Shown piece after piece: positions 14,220 to 21,100 of a stretch of DNA of 21,232 bases. The position numbers were made by a program, and so were the translations under genes. The stretch comes from JALZAA01 sp035316025. Lineage in GTDB: Bacteria; Actinomycetota; Acidimicrobiia; IMCC26256; JACDBD01. Location: positions 1 through 21,232 of the forward strand of contig DATFXL010000129.1 of assembly GCA_035316025.1 (NCBI GenBank), read 5' to 3'. Numbering within the stretch: the stretch's first letter is position 1; each line of letters opens with the position of its first letter. Under the pieces are notes generated by a model. It saw only the letters and a program-made list of their open reading frames with translations. It had not been told where the DNA came from and did no database searches.

Positions 14220-14666
14220 TCAACCCTCCGTCGGTGGCTTGCCGGTCTCGATGGCGGTGGACCGCATCTCGGCCACGAGGTTCCCCGCCTCGTCGCGGAA
14301 CTCCTGCACCGTGACCACGAACGTCATCGTCCCACCCCGCTTGCCTTCCTTCTCGTAGATGTCCTCGACCCGGCTCTGCGAGGTGAGCTTCGTGCCCGCC
14401 GCCGGCGGCGGGCCGTGGAAGACGAACTCGCGCCCGCCGTCGAGGACGCGTCGCATGTCGAGCTGGAGGTCACCCCATCGGGCGGCGCCGGGCGGGGCCC
14501 AGAACACCGAGGACACCAAAAACGTCGGCGGCGACACCGGCGTGGGATCGTCCAGGTACTCCGGGTTCTGCGACTTCGTCGCCCGGGCGAACTCACGGAT
14601 CTTGCCCCGCTCGACGACCAGGTCGAACGGCTCGCCGGTCTGGCCGACCGCGTTCTTGTTCACCAT
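14220..14666 (-). CDS. MaoC N-terminal-type (FAS1-like) dehydratase subunit
   Basis: A 148-residue hot-dog-fold protein of the MaoC_dehydrat_N group. The opening KNAVGQTGEPFDLVVERGKI, the REFARATKSQNPEYLDD segment and VSPPTFL are characteristic. The central part LQLDMRRVLDGGREFVFHGPPPAAGTKL and the following VEDIYEKEGKRGGTMTFVV resemble HadA/HadC-type subunits. It lacks the GDxNPIH signature, consistent with a non-catalytic, substrate-binding subunit partnering the MaoC protein encoded next. The ATG overlaps the ligA stop by one base (TGATG), so it is translationally linked to ligA. A dehydratase pair joined this closely to DNA ligase is a genomic arrangement, not evidence for a shared function. 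Confidence 0.9.
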   Translation of the reverse strand: MVNKNAVGQTGEPFDLVVERGKIREFARATKSQNPEYLDDPTPVSPPTFLVSSVFWAPPGAARWGDLQLDMRRVLDGGREFVFHGPPPAAGTKLTSQSRVEDIYEKEGKRGGTMTFVVTVQEFRDEAGNLVAEMRSTAIETGKPPTEG

Positions 14667-16684
14667 CAGTCGGGTCCCTCCTCCAGGAGCTTTCGGAACG
14701 CCGCCTCGTCGAGGATCGTCGAACCGAGCTGCTCCGCCTTCGCGAGCTTCGAACCGGGATTCTCGCCCACGACCACGTAGCTCGTCTTCTTCGACACGCT
14801 GCTCGTGACCTTGCCGCCCCGCGCTTCGACCGCGGCCTCGGCTTCCTCACGGGAGAACGCCTCGAGCCCGCCGGTGAGCACGAGTGAGAGCCCGGCAAGG
14901 GTCTGCTCGACATCCGGCGCCGCGGCGCGCGTCGGGCCCGCGAAGTTCACGCCGGCGTCGCGCAGCTTCTCCACGAGCTGGCGCGTCCGTTCGCGGGCGA
15001 AGAACTCGTGCACGCTCTGGGCGACGATGGGCCCGATGCCCTCGACCTGGGTGAGGTCCTCGGCGGAGGCGGCGAGGATGCGGTCGAGGTGGCGCATCTC
15101 ACGGGCGATGTCCTGGGCCGTCGCCCACCCCACGTTCGGGATGCTCAACCCGACGAGCAGCCGCGCCAGCTGCTCCGATTTCGACGCCTGGATGTTGTCG
15201 ACCAGCTGCTGGGCCGACTTCGCGCCGATGCGCTCCAGCTTCACAAGCCGTTCGACGTCGAGCCAGTAGATGTCGGAGGCGTCGGCGAGCAGGCCGGCGT
15301 CGATGAACTGGCGCACGCGCTCTTCACCCAGCCCGTCGATGTCCATGGCGGCAGCGAAGTGCACGATGCGCCCCCAGCGTTGCGCCGGGCAGTCGACGTT
15401 GACGCAGTTGGTGGCCGCCTCCCCCTCGGCGCGCACCAGCGGCTCACCGCATGCCGGGCACTCCTTCGGGAACTTCCAGCGCCGCAGACCTTTGGCGCGC
15501 TTCGCGACCACCGGCCCGACGACCTCGGGGATCACGTCGCCCGCCTTGCGGACGATCACGCTGTCGCCGATACGGACATCCTTGCGCGCTACCTCGTCCT
15601 CGTTGTGCAGCGTGGCCTGCGAGACCGTCGAGCCACCGACGAACACCGGCTCGAGCTGCGCGAACGGCGTGGCGCGACCCGAGCGGCCGATGCTCACCAT
15701 GATGTTGCGCAGGAGCGTCGTCTTCTCCTCGGGGGGGAACTTGTACGCGATGGCCCAGCGGGGCGCCTTGCTCGTCGCGCCGAGCTCGTCGCGCTGGCCG
15801 AGGTCGTCGACCTTGACGACGACGCCGTCGATCTCGTAGCCGAGGTCGTGGCGGTGCTCGAGCATCTGCTCGGAGAACGTGTACACGTCGTCGAGCGACT
15901 CGAACCGGGTGATCTTGTCGTTGACGGGGAAGCCGAGGTCGCGCAGCCAGTCGAGAGTCTCGGCATGCGTCCTGAGCCGAGGGCCACCCTCCTTGACGCC
16001 GGGCTGGTAGCAGAAGATGTCGAGCGCACGCTCGGCGGTAATGCGCGAATCCTTCTGGCGGAGGCTCCCGGCCGCGGCGTTGCGGGGATTCGCGAAGAGA
16101 CGACCTTCGCTCTCCTCCTGACGACGGTTGAGCGCTTCGAACGCCTTGATCGGCATGAACACCTCACCCCGCACTTCGAGGCGCGTCGGCACGTCCCCGC
16201 CCTGCAGCTGCTTCGGCACCGACGTGACGGTGCGGACGTTGGGCGTCACGTCCTCGCCGACGTACCCGTTGCCGCGGGTCGCGGCGCGGACGAGCTTGCC
16301 GCCCTCGTACAGGAGCGACACCGCCAGCCCGTCCATCTTCGGCTCGCAGACGAACGCGACCGGATCGGTGATCTGGCGCTCGATGCGCTTCCCCCACGCG
16401 AGGAGGTCCTCGAGGTTGAACGCGTTGTCGAGCGACAGCATCGGGAGGACGTGCTGGACCTCGGCGAACGTCGTCGCCGGCGCCGCGCCCACCTCGTGAG
16501 TGGGCGAGTCGGGCGTGACGACCTCGGGAAACTCCGCCTCCAGGCCCTCGAGCTCGCGGTACAGGTCGTCGAACTCGGCGTCGGAGATCTCGGGGGCGTC
16601 GTCCTGGTAGTACCGCTGGCGGTGGTACCGGACGAGCTCGCGCAGCTCCTTGACGCGCGCCTCGGTCTCCGTCGGTACCACCAT
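14666..16684 (-). CDS. ligA: NAD-dependent DNA ligase
   Basis: LigA seals nicks in duplex DNA during replication and repair, using NAD+. The 672-residue product has every domain in order: Ia with the RYYQDDAPEISDAEFDDLY block (25-42), adenylation domain with the AMP-accepting Lys116 in EPKMDGLAVS, OB fold, Cys4 zinc finger (C409, C412, C427, C432), helix-hairpin-helix region (about 445-565) and C-terminal BRCT domain (about 594-672). The frame is open further upstream, but those codons are Arg/Pro-rich and antisense to other coding sequence, so the ATG at 16684 is the start. A TAGGCT box 7 nt before it, with no Shine-Dalgarno, suggests an extra leaderless promoter. It sits 40 nt after the zinc-ribbon gene. 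Confidence 0.97.
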   Translation of the reverse strand: MVVPTETEARVKELRELVRYHRQRYYQDDAPEISDAEFDDLYRELEGLEAEFPEVVTPDSPTHEVGAAPATTFAEVQHVLPMLSLDNAFNLEDLLAWGKRIERQITDPVAFVCEPKMDGLAVSLLYEGGKLVRAATRGNGYVGEDVTPNVRTVTSVPKQLQGGDVPTRLEVRGEVFMPIKAFEALNRRQEESEGRLFANPRNAAAGSLRQKDSRITAERALDIFCYQPGVKEGGPRLRTHAETLDWLRDLGFPVNDKITRFESLDDVYTFSEQMLEHRHDLGYEIDGVVVKVDDLGQRDELGATSKAPRWAIAYKFPPEEKTTLLRNIMVSIGRSGRATPFAQLEPVFVGGSTVSQATLHNEDEVARKDVRIGDSVIVRKAGDVIPEVVGPVVAKRAKGLRRWKFPKECPACGEPLVRAEGEAATNCVNVDCPAQRWGRIVHFAAAMDIDGLGEERVRQFIDAGLLADASDIYWLDVERLVKLERIGAKSAQQLVDNIQASKSEQLARLLVGLSIPNVGWATAQDIAREMRHLDRILAASAEDLTQVEGIGPIVAQSVHEFFARERTRQLVEKLRDAGVNFAGPTRAAAPDVEQTLAGLSLVLTGGLEAFSREEAEAAVEARGGKVTSSVSKKTSYVVVGENPGSKLAKAEQLGSTILDEAAFRKLLEEGPD

Positions 16685-16691
16685 GGGGTCG

Positions 16692-16697
16692 AGCCTA
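16692..16697 (-). promoter_or_regulatory. Possible -10 box for ligA (leaderless)
   Basis: TAGGCT on the minus strand, 7 nt before the ligA ATG, the same hexamer seen before the ferredoxin gene. No Shine-Dalgarno is visible in the 40-nt gap to the upstream gene. Inference from position. Confidence 0.4.
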
Positions 16698-16724
16698 CCG
16701 ACGCCTTGCGACGGTGGACTCCAG

Positions 16725-17306
16725 TCAGGTCGAGGTCGGCGACGACGTCGTCGGCGGCGGTGCGCTCGTGGTCGGCGGCGGGCCGCTGGTCGTCGGCGGT
16801 GGTGACGTCGTGACCGGTGGACGCGTCGTGGCCGGCGGCGACGTCGTGACGGGCGGACGCGTGGTCGGGGCGGTCGTGCTCGGCACCGACGTGCTGGGCG
16901 TGTTTCCGCCCCCACCGCCGCTCGTGAACGCCAGAGCCACGAGGACGACGAGCGCGATCACGATGACGGCGACGATCGTCGCCACCAGCACCCGCATCCG
17001 CCGTGCCCTCCGCTCCTCTTCCGGGGTGGGGCCCGCCGCTCCCGCCGGCTCGCCGGCGTCGACCGGGGCACCCGCCACGCCCACCGGACCGGTCGGAGCC
17101 GACGCGCCCGGCATCGCCTGGGTCGCGTCGTACGCGCCCGGTGCGGCGGTGGTGGGATCGTCGACGATCAGGCCGGACACGGCCCCCTCGTCACCGCCGG
17201 CGGCGGCGTGATCCTCGACCCGGGTGCCGCACCGCGGGCAGAACGTGGCGCCCGGCGCGAGCGGCTCGTCGCAGACCCGGCAGCGGTCGGTGGTGCGGTT
17301 CGCCAC
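16725..17306 (-). CDS. Zinc-ribbon single-TM protein with Thr/Pro-rich tail, unknown function
   Basis: A 193-residue protein from GTG at 17306, one base after the MetE-like stop. The N-terminus is a zinc ribbon (C9-x2-C12 ... C23-x2-C26). An Ala/Gly/Pro-rich linker follows, then a basic RRARRMR stop and a TM helix at about 105-127. A low-complexity tail of about 65 residues is rich in Thr, Pro and Ser and probably lies outside the membrane. It contains a 12-residue tandem repeat (TTRPPVTTSPP-A/P, at 148-159 and 160-171). The tail could be a cell-wall spacer or an O-mannosylation target, as in other actinobacterial Thr/Pro-rich proteins; this is inference. Its place between the MetE-like gene and ligA shows co-transcription but does not reveal function. 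Confidence 0.85.
   Translation of the reverse strand: MANRTTDRCRVCDEPLAPGATFCPRCGTRVEDHAAAGGDEGAVSGLIVDDPTTAAPGAYDATQAMPGASAPTGPVGVAGAPVDAGEPAGAAGPTPEEERRARRMRVLVATIVAVIVIALVVLVALAFTSGGGGGNTPSTSVPSTTAPTTRPPVTTSPPATTRPPVTTSPPPTTSGPPPTTSAPPPTTSSPTST
16804..16866. repeat. Tandem 36-bp repeat encoding the Thr/Pro tail
   Basis: A 27-nt core at 16804-16830 recurs at 16840-16866 with four differences (period 36 nt). It codes for two 12-residue TTRPPVTTSPP units. Flanking sequence is degenerate Pro/Thr code. Length variation by slippage is plausible. Confidence 0.7.
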
Positions 17307-17307
17307 G

Positions 17308-18318
17308 TCAGGCGCCGAGGGTCAGCCGCGCCGCAATCGCCTGGTCGTGCACCCGGTGCGCGAGGTCGCGTGCGAGCCGCAGCGCGCGCTCGGCCTGCGT
17401 GGGCCCGTGACCGGCGAGGCCGCACGCGGGCGTGATGATGCTCTGGGTGCGCAGTCGGACCGGGTCGCAACCGCGACGCGTGAGCTCGCACCAGACACCG
17501 ACGAGCGCCCGCCACAACGGTTCCACCGATTCGCCCACCGGCCTGTCGGTCGGGACCGCGCCCCACGCGATCCACCCGTCGGCCTCGAGGTGACGGGCGA
17601 GGACGTCGGCGTCGTCGACGAGGTCGTCCTCGACCTCGATGCCGAGCACCTGCGGGCCGGCTTCGAGCGCGAGACGGCGGTCGCCAGCGCCACAGATGTG
17701 CACACCGGTGGGACACGCCGGCGCGGCGAGCGCGCCCGACAACACGTCGATCGCGTCCTCGTGGCCGAGCGGGGCGTCGCCACGCCGCCACGCGACGAGC
17801 GCGGGCTCGTCGAAGAACAAGACGAGCGCCGTCCCGGGGAGACGCTCGTGGACGAGGTCCTCGACCGCCGTCGCCCACGCGCGTGCGGCTTCGCCCCCGC
17901 GCCGGAACGCCTGCGCCGCGGGAAGCCCGCAGTGGTCCAGCGCGAGGCCCAACGTCAACGGACCGGCGATCTGGACCTTGACCCGCGGCGGCCTCGCGCC
18001 GTTGCTCGCGGCGACATCGAGGAAGGTGAGGAGCCCGCCGTGCGCGTCCGCGTGAAAGATCGGGACGGGCGGCTCGTTCGTGACCTCCCGCACGGAGATC
18101 GATCCGTCGTGCCCGACCGTCACCTCGGGGAGCGCGCGCGCCCACTGCGCGACCATGCCTTCGAGCGGCGTTCGCGTCGGGAGCTGCGGTGCCGTCGGGA
18201 ACTGCGGGTGCGTTTCGAGGACGAGCTGCGCGGCCTCGCGCGCATCGGTGTGAGGGAGGCTTCCGATTGCAGTGGCAACCGCCGGCACCAGCGGCGGACT
18301 CTCGAGGGCGGCGGCCAT
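17308..18318 (-). CDS. Cobalamin-independent methionine synthase C-terminal-domain (MetE/UROD-like) protein
   Basis: A 336-residue protein corresponding to the C-terminal half of MetE only. The start ATAIGSLPHTD is typical of the stand-alone group. Zinc ligands of MetE appear conserved: H207 and C209 in GVHICGAG, E228 or E230 in GIEVED, and C299 in PACGLAGHG. FFDEPAL (168-174) matches the MetE core. Methyl transfer to a thiol is the expected chemistry, but stand-alone proteins of this kind have no established substrate that I can assign. In M. tuberculosis a similar gene (Rv3015c, as I recall) also lies next to ligA, so the linkage is conserved. A TATACT box 9 nt before the ATG and absence of a Shine-Dalgarno suggest a leaderless start for the whole operon. 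Confidence 0.85.
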   Translation of the reverse strand: MAAALESPPLVPAVATAIGSLPHTDAREAAQLVLETHPQFPTAPQLPTRTPLEGMVAQWARALPEVTVGHDGSISVREVTNEPPVPIFHADAHGGLLTFLDVAASNGARPPRVKVQIAGPLTLGLALDHCGLPAAQAFRRGGEAARAWATAVEDLVHERLPGTALVLFFDEPALVAWRRGDAPLGHEDAIDVLSGALAAPACPTGVHICGAGDRRLALEAGPQVLGIEVEDDLVDDADVLARHLEADGWIAWGAVPTDRPVGESVEPLWRALVGVWCELTRRGCDPVRLRTQSIITPACGLAGHGPTQAERALRLARDLAHRVHDQAIAARLTLGA

Positions 18319-18327
18319 GAGGCCCGT

Positions 18328-18333
18328 AGTATA
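18328..18333 (-). promoter_or_regulatory. Candidate -10 box of the MetE-like/ligA operon
   Basis: TATACT on the minus strand, 9 nt before the ATG at 18318. It is the best -10 match in the window and lies in the gap before the divergent membrane protein gene. No consensus -35 at 16-18 nt and no Shine-Dalgarno, which fits a near-leaderless mRNA. Confidence 0.5.
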
Positions 18334-18371
18334 TGGATCGTTCCCGAAGCTGCCGGAGGCCGGTCCCGCGC

Positions 18372-19253
18372 ATGACGTTGTGGTTGGTGCGGGTGGCGTG
18401 GGCGACGCTCCCGATCACCGCCGGCCCTGCCGCTGGTGACGCGCTCGCCGATTGGTCGACGCCGCCGCGCACGCTCGCCGAGGTGTTGTTGTGGGCGGCG
18501 TGGGTCGTTTCGTTGGTGGCCTTGCTCGCGCCGCATCCGATCGGGTTGACGACCGTACGCGTCGTGGGCCCGACGTTTCCCGCCCTCGCGTTGGTCGTTG
18601 TCGTCACCGCGACTGCGGACGGCGCCCGGGCTGCCGTTGCGCTCGTCGCGACGTTGGTTGCCGGCTTGCTTGCCGTCGCGGTGCCTGCCGTGTCCTACGC
18701 GTGCGCGAACGGGATCGCGTACGGCGACGAACGCCGTTATCCGCTGCGCACGCCGCCGGTGTTGTGGTTGGGCCCGTTGCCCGTCGCCCCGCTGCTCCTG
18801 GCGGCCGGGATCGCGACGGGCCCTCTGCTCCTCGCCGACGGCCGCATCGTCGTGGGCATCGCGGCGCTCGTCGTCGGAGTGCTCGTCGCCGTCCTCGCCG
18901 CCCGCTCGCTCCACAGCCTGTCGACGCGATGGGCCGTGCTCGTGCCCGCCGGCCTCGTCGTGGTCGACGCGATGACCCTTGCCGACCCCGTGCTGTTCCT
19001 GCGCGAGCGCATCCAGTCGTTGCGGGCGATGACGCGCGGCGCGCCGCGACCGACGGACGCCGTCGATCTCCGCTTGGGCGCGCGGTCCGGCTCGGTGGCC
19101 ATGACCCTCGACCGTCCGACCGAGCTCGTACGAGTGCGGCGCGGACGCGACCGCGCCGGCGTCCAGCACGTCCCCGCGCTGTGCTTCGCGACCGTGTACA
19201 CGTCGGAGCTGTTGGCAACGGCAGCGGCGCGCCGCATCCGCGTGAACGTTTGA
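18372..19253 (+). CDS. Polytopic membrane protein, unknown function
   Basis: A 293-residue protein with about six hydrophobic segments (near residues 32-55, 60-85, 88-105, 130-155, 160-185 and 190-205 by eye) and a cytoplasmic-looking C-terminal tail of about 85 residues. Between the third and fourth segments is a polar loop NGIAYGDERRYPLRTPP. The tail contains RERIQSLRAMTRGAPRPTDAVDLRLGARSGS and ends RRIRVNV. No transporter or enzyme motif is recognised. The ATG at 18372 is chosen because GGAGG precedes it by 12 nt; an ATG at 18333 would add an Arg-rich 13 residues. It is divergent from the MetE-like gene and converges on the DHFR-like gene. Confidence 0.8.
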   Translation: MTLWLVRVAWATLPITAGPAAGDALADWSTPPRTLAEVLLWAAWVVSLVALLAPHPIGLTTVRVVGPTFPALALVVVVTATADGARAAVALVATLVAGLLAVAVPAVSYACANGIAYGDERRYPLRTPPVLWLGPLPVAPLLLAAGIATGPLLLADGRIVVGIAALVVGVLVAVLAARSLHSLSTRWAVLVPAGLVVVDAMTLADPVLFLRERIQSLRAMTRGAPRPTDAVDLRLGARSGSVAMTLDRPTELVRVRRGRDRAGVQHVPALCFATVYTSELLATAAARRIRVNV

Positions 19254-19349
19254 CGGTCAGCGGAACGCGACGAACGCGGCGAGTAGGAACATGGCCGCGG
19301 GACGACGGCGACAAGCGGGCGACACCAAGTGGTTACCCAGGAGATGACC

Positions 19350-19952
19350 TCAGCGCCCGACTCGGTAGTGCATGTGCGTGACACCGTGCTCTCCCTCGAG
19401 GATCCTCGTGCGCTCCAGCTCGATCTGGTCGGGAGGAAGGCCCTCGAACAGACGGCGACCCTGGCCGAAGAGCACTGGGATGACATGGAGCTCGATCTCG
19501 TCGAGGACGCCCGAGGCGAGTGCGAGCTGGGCGGTGCCGGCCCCGTGGACGAGCACGTTCTTGTCGCCCGCAGCCTCCTTGGCTCGAGCCATGGCGGCCG
19601 TTACGTCGTTCACGTAGATGACGCGTGGCCACTGCGTCAGTTCGGCAGGGTCGTGGCGCGTGAGGATGAAGATCGGCACGCCGTCATGGTGGTCTCCATC
19701 CCAGCCGCCGGCCGGCTCGAAGGTCCCCCGGCCGGCGACGACCGCCCCCGTCGTCATGAACTCGTCGATGACCTTGCCGTTGACGCCGCCGAGACGGCGC
19801 GTGGCCTCGAGATCGTCAGGCCCGTGGCCGCCGGCCAGTGCCCACTCGTGCAGGCGCTCCCCGCCGTCACCGAGGCCATTGTCGAGTCGCTCGTTCGGCC
19901 CGGCGATGAACCCGTCGAGGGACATGGACATGTAGAGAACGGTTGCCGACAC
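19350..19952 (-). CDS. Dihydrofolate reductase-like / RibD C-terminal-domain protein
   Basis: A 200-residue protein of the DHFR/RibD-C superfamily. It shows the opening beta strand and loop VLYMSMSLDGFIAGPNERLDNGLGDGG, the GAVVAGRGTFEPAGGW nucleotide-binding segment, the middle KNVLVHGAGTAQLALASGVLDEIELHVIPVLFGQGRRLF and a terminal THMHYRV, all typical. These proteins bind NADPH and are often annotated as dihydrofolate reductase family, yet most are not folate enzymes and their substrate is unknown. The GTG at 19952 has a strong GGAAGGAG 6 nt upstream. It is divergent from the cyclic-nucleotide-binding gene (113 nt apart) and convergent with the membrane protein gene. The 96-nt gap on that side holds only a weak CGCGGC...GCCGCG hairpin (19275-19299). 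Confidence 0.9.
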   Translation of the reverse strand: MSATVLYMSMSLDGFIAGPNERLDNGLGDGGERLHEWALAGGHGPDDLEATRRLGGVNGKVIDEFMTTGAVVAGRGTFEPAGGWDGDHHDGVPIFILTRHDPAELTQWPRVIYVNDVTAAMARAKEAAGDKNVLVHGAGTAQLALASGVLDEIELHVIPVLFGQGRRLFEGLPPDQIELERTRILEGEHGVTHMHYRVGR

Positions 19953-20065
19953 GGCGTCTCCTTCCTGGCGGTCTGGTCGTCTCTCGTGAGACTGGCGCGT
20001 CGTGGGAACTCATCGGTCAGCCGCCGGGACGCCGTACCGTAGGAGCGAGCGCAGGGAGGCGAGTG

Positions 20066-21057
20066 ATGCGAATCGAGTCGTCGGTCACGTCGGTGTCGTG
20101 GATCCGGTCAGAGGCCGTTACCGGCATGACCAAACTCTCGTTCGAGGTCGGGTTCACGCACTACGACAACCCGCCCCCGGACGTCATCGAGGACCTCGAG
20201 GGGCTGGGCGCCGCCGACGGGTTCCGGTTCGCGAACCGGCTCGGCGCGTGGATCGAAGTCGAGAACGGGGAGGTCGTCGACCAGGGATACTCGGGCGGTG
20301 CGGTGATGGGGGCCACGACCGTGCGGCTCGGCACGGCGGCGAGGTTCGCGGCCATCGGCTTTCCGGACATCCGGCGCGACCCCGAGGTCACGCCCCACGT
20401 CGGTCCGCTTCGTGCAAACCGCGGGCGGCCGCCCGGCGATCCCCGCGCACCGGCGCGTCAGCCATCCACCCTTCGTGCAGCTCAAGGGCCCGACGGTCTG
20501 GACGACCCTGGTGCTGACGTTGGGCGTAGACGGTTCGGCGCGCTTCGAGCTGGCCGGCGCGAGCCCCTTCCCTCGCCACTGGATCTACGACGCCGCCGGC
20601 AAGCTCTCCGAGAAGGCCGGCCTCACCAACTTCAAGGAGTGGTACCGGCACGCGTTCGGCAAGCACACGCCGTGGGGGGAAGAAGACTCCAAGGTGCTGG
20701 TCACGACGGTCGAGACCGCGCTCGAGCGCGAGCTGTCGCGCGTGGTGATGGGCGGCGACGCCAAGCCGACGATCAAGACGATCCGCACGCGCAAGACGCG
20801 CTGCGAGCAGGGCGATCCGGGTGACGAGGTCTACCTGCTGCTGGACGGCGTGCTCGGGGTAGAGGTCGACGGCGAGCCGCTGGCGGAGCTCGGGCCCGGC
20901 GCGATCCTCGGCGAGCGGGCCGTCCTCGAAGGTGGTGTACGCAACGTCGACGCTGCGGGCGGTGACGAAGTGCAAGGTCGCCGCCGTCGGCGCCGATCGC
21001 CTCGACCCCGACGCCCTCGCCGAGATCAGCAAAGGCCACCGGCGCGAGGAAGGATGA
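20066..21057 (+). pseudogene. Cyclic-nucleotide-binding domain protein, interrupted by two +1 frameshifts
   Basis: The reading frame starts at ATG 20066 (AGGGAGG 6 nt upstream) and encodes MRIESSVTSVSWIRSEAVTG. Near 20393-20400 the homology-like sequence jumps to another frame. Dropping one C from the CCCC at 20393-20396 joins EVTP to TSVRFVQTAGGRPA. Near 20943-20944 it jumps again. Dropping one A joins LEGGVR to TSTLRAVTKCKVAAVGADRL and runs to TGA at 21055. The repaired product is about 329 residues. About 235 residues form an N-terminal domain I do not recognise. A CRP-like cNMP-binding domain follows, with GDPGDEVYLLLDG and the phosphate-binding cassette LGERAVLEGGVRTST. It is either a true pseudogene or an intact gene carrying two assembly errors. 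Confidence 0.8.
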
Positions 21058-21100
21058 TGCGTCCGTAGGGGGACGATTTGGCTCCCTGGGGACGCATCAT
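21054..21100. terminator. Inverted repeat holding both convergent stop codons
   Basis: ATGATGCGTCC at 21054-21064 and GGACGCATCAT at 21090-21100 are perfect 11-bp arms around a 25-nt loop, which contains a further AGGG/CCCT pairing. The TGA of the cNMP-binding gene (21055-21057) and that of mnmA (minus, 21097-21099) lie in opposite arms. It probably acts as a bidirectional terminator for the convergent genes, although no U-run follows. Confidence 0.6.

Noticed and set aside
15008..16813. 601-codon plus-strand frame opposite ligA
   Set aside because: It is a complement-frame shadow of ligA with no recognisable domain.
16685..16915. N-terminal extension of the ligA frame
   Set aside because: It lies over the Thr/Pro-rich tail code of the zinc-ribbon gene and reads as Arg/Pro repeats. 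Known LigA proteins begin near the ATG at 16684.
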